From Liolophura sinensis (lineage: Eukaryota > Mollusca > Polyplacophora > Chitonida > Chitonidae): DNA of 64,000 nt. Position 1 is the first letter of the stretch; every line of letters begins with the position of its first letter. Positions 57,835-64,000 of the stretch are shown here, piece after piece. Below the pieces are notes generated by a model. The model made no database searches. It worked only from the letters and a program-made list of their open reading frames with translations, and was not told the origin of the DNA. A program made the position numbers and the translations under genes. The stretch lies in the NCBI RefSeq assembly GCF_032854445.1, contig NC_088306.1, positions 10,192,193-10,256,192 of the forward strand, given 5' to 3'.

Positions 57835-58670
57835 GAGGCTAATCTGACACATGACCAACATTACATCCAGCCGTATCGGTCGCACGACCAACATTACATC
57901 GCGAGTATCTGATGCACAACCAACATTATATCACGTACCTGACGTACGACCAACATTACATCAGATCATATTTGACGTGCGATCAATATTACAGCGAGTT
58001 TTATTTGAAGCACAGTCAATATTACTTATTTGAAGCACGAATAACATTACAGCGACCCTTATCTGACGCACGACCAACATTATAGCCAGTCTTACGTGAC
58101 CCACGACCAACATTACAGGGAACCTTATCTGACGCAGGACCAGCATTACACCGAGTCTTATCTGACGCATGACCGACATTACAGCCAGTCTTTCCTGACG
58201 CACGGCCAACATTACACCTCTTCGTATCTGACGCACGACCAACGTTACATCACATTGTATTTGACGCACGGCCAACATTACAGCCAGTCTTGTCTGACGC
58301 ATGCCCAACATTACAGCCACTCTTGTCTGACGCATGCCCAACATTACAACCAGTCTTATCTGACGCATGACCAACATTACAGCCAGTCTTATCTGACGCA
58401 CGACCAACATTACAGCCAGTCTTATCTGACGCATGACCAACATCACATCGTGTCGTATCTGACACACTGTCATCATTACATCAGATCATGTCGTATCTGA
58501 CACACTGTCATCATTACATCGAGGCATATCTGACACATGACCAACATTACACCGCGTCTTATCTGACGCATGACCAACATTACACCGTGTCGTATTTTAC
58601 GCATGACCAACATTACACCGCGTCGTATCTGACAAGGAGTCTCACCTCACTCACGAACCCATTTCTTACT
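57835..58670. repeat. 33-bp minisatellite, about 25 copies
   Basis: The unit is CCAACATTACAGCCAGTCTT plus ATCTGACGCATGA. As 33 is a multiple of three, frames with an 11-residue period (HDQHYSQSYLT) stay open on both strands. Not genes. Confidence 0.96.
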
Positions 58671-58753
58671 CGCACTTGACCTTGGAACGTGCATGGTTTT
58701 TAATGTTACTGACTCAGATCCATCTTTTTTTCCCCGACAAACTGCTGAGTTCC

Positions 58754-58890
58754 GCGTTCACACTTGTATCCAAATGAAAATAAAACTGACATGACTTCGT
58801 GAAATTCCAACCACTTATGTGAACGTTTCTTATGAGATTGTTCTGTTTTCGTTCCACTAGTCGAAACGAAAAATCGATCAGTGTGAACAT
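58754..58890. mobile_element. Possible MITE-like element
   Basis: GTTCACACT at 58756-58764 and AGTGTGAAC at 58880-58888 form a perfect 9-bp terminal inverted repeat around about 115 bp, with an inner TCGTTCCACTAGTCGAAACGA near-palindrome. There is no transposase and no clear duplication. It may be chance. Confidence 0.35.
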
Positions 58891-59137
58891 GGCTTTAGGT
58901 TATAGATCTGGTCTGATGATGAGCTCAGTAACCCTCGTAAACACCATTCGGGTCGTGAATTTGGTGGGAGAAACGAGGCGGAATCATTCGGACAATTTCG
59001 CCAGTCGTGTCTACGAAACAAGATGGCGACCGAGTATGCGGTTCGTTCTTCTGTCCTGCTGGCAGCGAGTAGCTTATAGCTTTTATTGTTTTACCACAGT
59101 GACATCGAGGACATGTGTGGGCAGAGGATGAGAAGGT

Positions 59138-59383
59138 TTATAAATTGTTAGCCGACATCTGAGTAAACTTTTCACGGGCCTGTTTTGTGCTAAACTTCCC
59201 AAGGTGAAGGTCACAAACTCGATCCGTCAGATAACTTTCGAGTTCACGAATTGTATTTACGAGTCGTGAGGTCGTGAATTCGAAAATACGACTTGCAGGT
59301 ATGCTACCGAACGCAGCAACAGCATTTCTCCAAAACGTTACAGGCTTAATCTCTGTCGTCTTTGATATGACTTCACGCGACAT
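59138..59383 (-). CDS. Unassigned 81-codon ORF
   Basis: A non-repetitive ORF starting MSREVISKTTEIK, with even composition. It is the only non-array ORF of note in the region. It resembles no family I know and has no splice signals that I can tie to another exon. It overlaps a CpG-rich stretch, so it may be a first exon or chance. Confidence 0.2.
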   Translation of the reverse strand: MSREVISKTTEIKPVTFWRNAVAAFGSIPASRIFEFTTSRLVNTIRELESYLTDRVCDLHLGKFSTKQAREKFTQMSANNL

Positions 59384-61009
59384 TTGATGGAAGATGGCTT
59401 TTTTTCACATGGTGAGCTAAGTAACAACACAGAAACGCCATTTTTCTTACAACTCAATGTTGACCCATGGCTTTTATTTTTGTACAGATGTAAATGTGTT
59501 CACATCTTCACATATATCATATTTCACTCGTATTCATTTACATAAATATTTGGGAAGATAGTTAAATGGTCCATTCAAAACAACAGAAAAGTGGTATGAA
59601 ATAATATGAATGGAAGTCATGGTGGATTTATTACGTGTGAAAGGATAGCGGGCTTGTCATTTTTTAAAACTTTGCTCTTCCTGTTCGATTGCAATCAAAG
59701 TCCAATCTGCAACTAGCGCTGTAGGTGAAGCAAAGGGCTACAAAATTTCAGGAAGTAACCTTCCTGGGAATTGATTTTTCCATCTCGCCACGGCTCTTGC
59801 TTTTAATTTTTGAGAAGGTCTACTCGTATAGGGGTGCTTAAAAATAGTGTGAGGCGATATAAGTTTCTTGAGTCATTTTAAGTTTCTTGAGTCATTTTTT
59901 TCTTTGCTTGACCGACCCCGGTATATATAGTATACATCTCACTATTCCTCTTTTTAGCCAACTAATGGTAAAGTTTAATAGGCCAAAATGTGTGTCATAA
60001 AACAATTTCTCAAAGCCGCCGAGCTTAACGCGTTTCTCGATTGGCTTAGACGTTATGCTATCTTCTCATGAATATTTATATAGATCCTATAAGGTTTGAA
60101 TGGTTGAGACAAACAAACATGCGAAAAAGGGAAGAATTGTGGACAATTAACCCCTATGCGCAAATGTAGACAACTTAATTTAGAATTTGACACGAAATCA
60201 AAATTTACCACCCAAATATCACAGCCAGTAATCTTTAGACATTCTACAGTCTTAATATTCACGACGAACAATATAAATGTACAATAGCCACTTGCCTACA
60301 TGGATGTGGCTTCCGCTTTTAAGATAATAGATCACGTGGTCGCCTAGCAACAAAGGCCAAGGTCATCTCCATGATCAAAAGACCGGTTAATGTGTAATGT
60401 TTTGGAAGCGGTAATTTCTGTTATATGTAAGGATACCATGTGTCATAAATATATCTGGCTGATAGCCAGTTAACTATGATATGGTACTGAAATGATCTCT
60501 GTTTATAGTGTACGGTTGGGTCGGAATATTATAATACAGAGGAAAATGGTGATCTACAGAACACAAAGATGCTCCACTTTTAAGGGAATGCGCTGATGTA
60601 TGGGGCAGAAAATTTATCAAAATAAACACAAAATTTATCCAACAGCTAAGGGAAAAGCCTAATATGTAGAACCCTAAGTTAAGCAACAAAACACAACATT
60701 CATCCACATTTAAGGAAATTAACTAAAAAAAACAGAACAAAGTTTGATCACAGAAAAAAAGAAACATCAGCAGAAGTAGTGCCCAAAGTTAAACGTTTTT
60801 AGAGAGAAAAAATTCTTATTTTTGAATGTGGAAGTTCACTTGTAAATTAGGTGTCTTATGCTAAAGCCTTCCGACAACAGGCTAAAGTTGCTGATAATAT
60901 ATTTAGCAAACCAAAATGTTTACGATGTGAGAGCAAATTATTCTGTCTGCAAATCTCCCCTCCCAAGAAACAAAATGTGTCTAAAATATTTACATTTATT
61001 TATGTGTAT
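59384..61009. other. Intergenic sequence between the CpG-rich stretch and the DUF885 gene
   Basis: No exon recognised. A 20-bp direct repeat (TAAGTTTCTTGAGTCATTTT) occurs at about 59860-59898. An E-box with an adjoining X-box-like site lies at 60333-60351. Confidence 0.5.
60333..60351. promoter_or_regulatory. E-box directly joined to an X-box-like (RFX) site
   Basis: CACGTG at 60333-60338 is followed without a gap by GTCGCCTAGCAAC (60339-60351). The latter fits the GTNRCC-(0-3)-RGYAAC consensus bound by RFX factors. CAAGGTCA, a nuclear-receptor half-site, follows at about 60358. No target gene is visible next to it. Confidence 0.35.
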
Positions 61010-61080
61010 GATTAAATTCTTACGCCGTACTGAAGAATATTTAACTTATACGACGGCGACCAACATTGTTGTTTGACGGA
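61005..61080 (-). repeat. SINE-B tail fragment
   Basis: TTCTTACGCCGTACTGAAGA, ATTTAACTTATACGACGGCG, then it breaks off. Confidence 0.7.
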
Positions 61081-61476
61081 AAATGCTTTACAAAAATATA
61101 TGCATACTTAAAGCCTTTTAAAACGAAAAATACTTTACGAAATCTAGATCTTGGATACCCTTGAACAGTATCAGATATGGCGTGGTAGACGAACTACCCA
61201 CCAGTCAGTTTTCGGGTGCGACTCAGATCTCCAGGCTGAATGTTTGAGTTTTTTCAGAGGCTCATGTACTGGACAAAGTTACTGACATAGTAGACGCTTA
61301 AACCAAATGATTATATTCGTCATACTGGTGGAGTAACTGTCAATTTTCGTCATGTATTCAAAATGTTGGGTTTCTCCATATTGCAAGAGTTTAAACGGAT
61401 GCTATGGAAACAGGGACCGGAAGTGACAAGTGAATTAAAGCGGAAGTATACAAGCACTTATCGCTGACTGGTTGAC

Positions 61477-61679
61477 TTATGCACCAATGGCGAGCGCAAT
61501 AATGAGAGCAAACGAGAGTGCTATCCACTCAGCTTGGGTTCGGCTCACAGAACTTGGCTGTTTCTGCGCGTCTTTCACGTGTTGAATCATCTCGTCCACC
61601 GCATCCTCCATCACCTGGAGAGGGACAGCGGCCAACCCAAGGATTACGTCGTGGAATTGCTTCAGATTAAACTTGTCAC
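61477..61679 (-). CDS. DUF885-family terminal exon with hydrophobic tail
   Basis: GDKFNLKQFHDV through IALAIGA and TAA. The acceptor is TTTCAG. The hydrophobic run covers the last 16 residues without a following charged segment. Confidence 0.9.
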
Positions 61680-62318
61680 CTGAAATCACAAATGAACGTG
61701 GAAAAGCCATTTACGCTCATGAAAAACTGAAATTCTGCTGGAAAAGTTCGTCAATTACTTGCTAGTGGTCGATGGTTTACTCCAGTCTCGCCACGAGACC
61801 GACTGACTTCGTGTTTAAGTGAGTATTCTTAATTAAGGCATTTAACACCAATGAATCATATCATATCATATATCATTATATTTTATGCAGAAAAACTGAG
61901 TTTATACCTAAAAACTCTTCTATTACACAAACATAAACGAAAATAAATCGCTCACAAATAATTTTCATCAAATTGAGACAGCACCGTTCACCATCATTTC
62001 ATGGAACTCATCTTCTGGTCGAGCGAAATATTTTGTTTAATTTTTTTTTATTAAAAAGTTTAAAGATTTCCTACTCAATGAGTCCGTGACCAGTGTTTCT
62101 GAGAGTAGACTAAAACACTAAAAAACAAAAAAACAAGAACAAACAAACCTAGTTCCAGTTGAGCTTTTCGACGTAGTTCCAGTATTTTTATCTCGCCGTA
62201 CTTGTATGCGCATGCCTGTCCAGGCCACGTGATGTATCTGTCGATCTCCACCTCGATGTCAGGACGGTCCGATGACGTGTAGTTTAACATGTACTGTATG
62301 GCTTCTTCTCTTTCCCAG
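61477..62318 (-). CDS. DUF885-family protein, last two exons; 5' part off window
   Basis: Exons 62318-62149 and 61679-61477 (minus strand) encode the last 124 residues. The conserved end of Pfam DUF885 is clear: WEREEAIQYML, EVEIDRYITWPGQACAYKYG, IKILELRRKAQ, then FNLKQFHDVILGLAAVPLQVME. In the family this region closes a large alpha-helical domain often annotated as a metallopeptidase-like or X-Pro dipeptidyl-peptidase-like protein; the function is not established. After it come about 25 polar residues and a hydrophobic end, WIALSFALIIALAIGA, then the stop. Such a tail would suit a GPI-attachment signal or tail anchor. The join is phase 1 (G plus GT gives Gly). Confidence 0.9.
62149..62318 (-). 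CDS. DUF885-family penultimate exon (DRYITWPGQACAYK)
   Basis: Starts with the last base of a codon, then WEREEAIQYM through KAQLEL plus one base. Acceptor GATGTAG, donor GTTTGT. Confidence 0.92.
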
Positions 62319-63620
62319 CTACATCAACAACAGTGGTTTTACTTTAGAATAAGGGATTACTTTAGAATAAAGAAATTAAAAGACTATAGGTACGTAATTG
62401 TATTTCATAAAAAAATGTCAAAGACACACTGAGGTCGCTCTGTATGTTTCAGCGGTTCAGAAAACCTCCATTGTTATGGAAATACTCTAAATACTTAACC
62501 AAAGATTTGAAATCACCGAGTCGAAGCCGGAAAACATATACTGGCTTACTTCTTCATTACTGCGTAAGTACCCGGATTCAACCTACCCTAGAGAATGGAG
62601 TCCAGTGTCCACCACTAATCTGCAAGCACGGTAGATCTCTCCAGCATATCGACCCAGTCTGAAAGGGCAAGCAACGATAACTCATGTGCGACTTGTTGGT
62701 CTATGTTCTGTGCTTCGTAAGCTTTTGCCCTCTACACGTGGTGCGGGGGACCGGATATAAAATTTCTTTTCTGATAAGTTGTCTGTGAGGAGCTGCTTCC
62801 GCAAAACATACAGTGATAATCGTTTTTCACATAAGTCTGTGGTGGCTGGAACATTTCACGCTTTTGTTTATGTCCATTAATATCCTTTTTAAAAAATCAC
62901 TTAAATTTTGACTTCGTTTATCTCTCTCTGTATCCTCCTCATGAGTTTACTTTAGCATTTCTCATATTGCTGCATGTAGTCAATGTCAATGCCGGCATAA
63001 TAACAATGCTATCTTACTGGAATGTCAATGTTGAAAGACACCCGGCTTGAACCTACATCAGACACTGTGTAGGCCACTGACACCAGGCCACCGGTAGTAA
63101 GAATGTCTGTTATTCAGAGTGGTAGGTCTGGATTACAGGAAATGTTAACGTCCCTGGCATTACATAGATCTGGACTCAACTTTTCAGTTTTAGCGATTTA
63201 GCTTCAGAAAGAGGTTGTGCAAAGATTAGTAGTCTGTTGTAATCAGAAGTACGGGCTGGGGAATTGAACCAGTGATCTCTTAGAGTCCAGCCCACACGTT
63301 CACCAGTGGAGTAAAGGGAAATTCCCTCCAGGCCAGAGGTTGATAACGCTAATATCATATCAGTAAGAGTATAAAGAGTGGCTATGGATGAAATCAGCCT
63401 ATTGGAACTGTTCATCTTTTATATAGCTGAAATCACACCTTTATCTATTCAGTGTTTTGGAGCAGCCTGAGATTTTACTTATCTTCTGTACGTTTTGTGG
63501 TACAGCTCAGCCATAGGTCTAGTTGGATGTTAAGAACGGTTAGTCCTTTACTGGTATGTCTATCCGTCCGTCATTCCGTATAAAAACACCTTGTGTTTTT
63601 TTTTCGTAACTATTCAACAT
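62319..63620 (-). other. DUF885-gene intron, no upstream exon found
   Basis: I searched the minus strand for the preceding family segment and found none, so the next exon is beyond the window. A tRNA-like segment lies at 63240-63330. Confidence 0.5.
63240..63330 (-). repeat. tRNA-like segment, possible SINE head
   Basis: On the minus strand ACTCCACTGGTGAACGTG resembles an A-box region and CACTGGTTCAATTCCCC a B-box. No full cloverleaf forms, so a SINE head or tRNA pseudogene is likely. Confidence 0.35.
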
Positions 63621-63631
63621 GTTTGATTGAA

Positions 63632-63852
63632 CACAGGAGCCTATCACCAATGCGGTCGCTGTGAGTTCAAGTCCAGCTTTTGCCGGCTTCCTCACCAGCC
63701 GTACGTGGGAAGGTCTGTCAGCAACCTGAGGATGGTCGTGGGTTTCCCCCCGGCTCTGCCTTGTTTCTACCCACCATAATGCTGGCCGCTGTCGTATAAG
63801 TGAAATATTCTTGAGTACGGTGTAAAACGCCAGTCAAATAATTAAATAAATA
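63632..63852 (+). repeat. SINE-B, slightly 5'-truncated, imperfect target-site duplication
   Basis: Starts in the head (CACAGGAGCCTATCACC) and includes GCTGTGAGTTCAAGTCCAGC and the full centre. TTTGATTGAA (63622-63631) and TTTGACTGAA (63853-63862) flank it. Confidence 0.88.
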
Positions 63853-64000
63853 TTTGACTGAAACTTGGTATATGGTTTGATCATGATAAGTTATAAAGAT
63901 CGAATGTGATTGTCCGGCCTTTGCTTCTGTTTCGGACAAAATTATGGCTGTTTTTGTTTTGTTGTGGACTTTGACATGGCTGTAATTCTGCCGGCTCAAA

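Noticed and set aside
58096..58500. 134-codon HDQHYSQSYLT repeat protein
   Set aside because: Product of the 33-bp array, open on the other strand too.

Overview
The window is nuclear DNA of an animal, not a prokaryote. Coding sequence is cut into short exons with GT-AG introns, an intact tRNA gene sits inside an intron, tRNA-headed SINEs are scattered throughout, and there are many minisatellites. The protein families and the style of the SINEs (TTTATT/AATAAA-tailed, tRNA-like heads) suggest a marine lophotrochozoan, most likely a mollusc. That placement is inference; no sequence search was possible. The window includes a 200-N assembly gap (42605-42804).

Layout. (1) 1-7203, + strand: the last five coding exons of MO25/CAB39, the scaffold that activates the LKB1-STRAD kinase. 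Its first exons lie off the left edge, and the visible upstream intron is filled by an 84-bp satellite. (2) 7204-14651: no recognised gene; probable MO25 3' UTR, SINE fragments and small tandem arrays. (3) 14652-26564, - strand: a complete seven-exon homocysteine S-methyltransferase gene (312 aa as assembled). Two of its introns hold large arrays (23-bp, 57-bp and 63-bp units), and intron 1 holds a tRNA-Thr(AGT) gene on the same strand. (4) 26565-28221: the gap to the next gene, with one unassigned small exon-like ORF. (5) 28222-53123, + strand: a complete eleven-exon homologue of the human orphan gene C5orf34 (810 aa as assembled), whose introns hold arrays of 45, 41, 32, 25, 17, 91 and 21 bp. 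(6) 53124-61476: intergenic, with 115-, 23-, 49- and 33-bp arrays, a dispersed repeat, a possible MITE and promoter-like sequence motifs. (7) 61477-62318, - strand: the last two exons of a DUF885-family protein ending in a hydrophobic tail; the rest lies beyond the right edge.

About twenty distinct tandem arrays occupy roughly 22-23 kb, about a third of the window. Nearly all long ORFs (up to 1124 codons) are by-products of repeat units that lack stop codons, not genes. Two SINE families are defined here: SINE-A (about 335-365 bp) and SINE-B (about 240-255 bp). Seven SINE-B copies have 8-14 bp direct repeats at their ends, so insertion boundaries could be placed to the base.

The genes do not form a functional cluster: a kinase scaffold, a methionine-cycle enzyme, an orphan protein and a DUF885 protein. 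No new multi-gene system was found. The most unusual features are the minisatellite load inside introns, the multi-unit duplications inside arrays, and arrays that lie within about 10-30 bp of splice sites.
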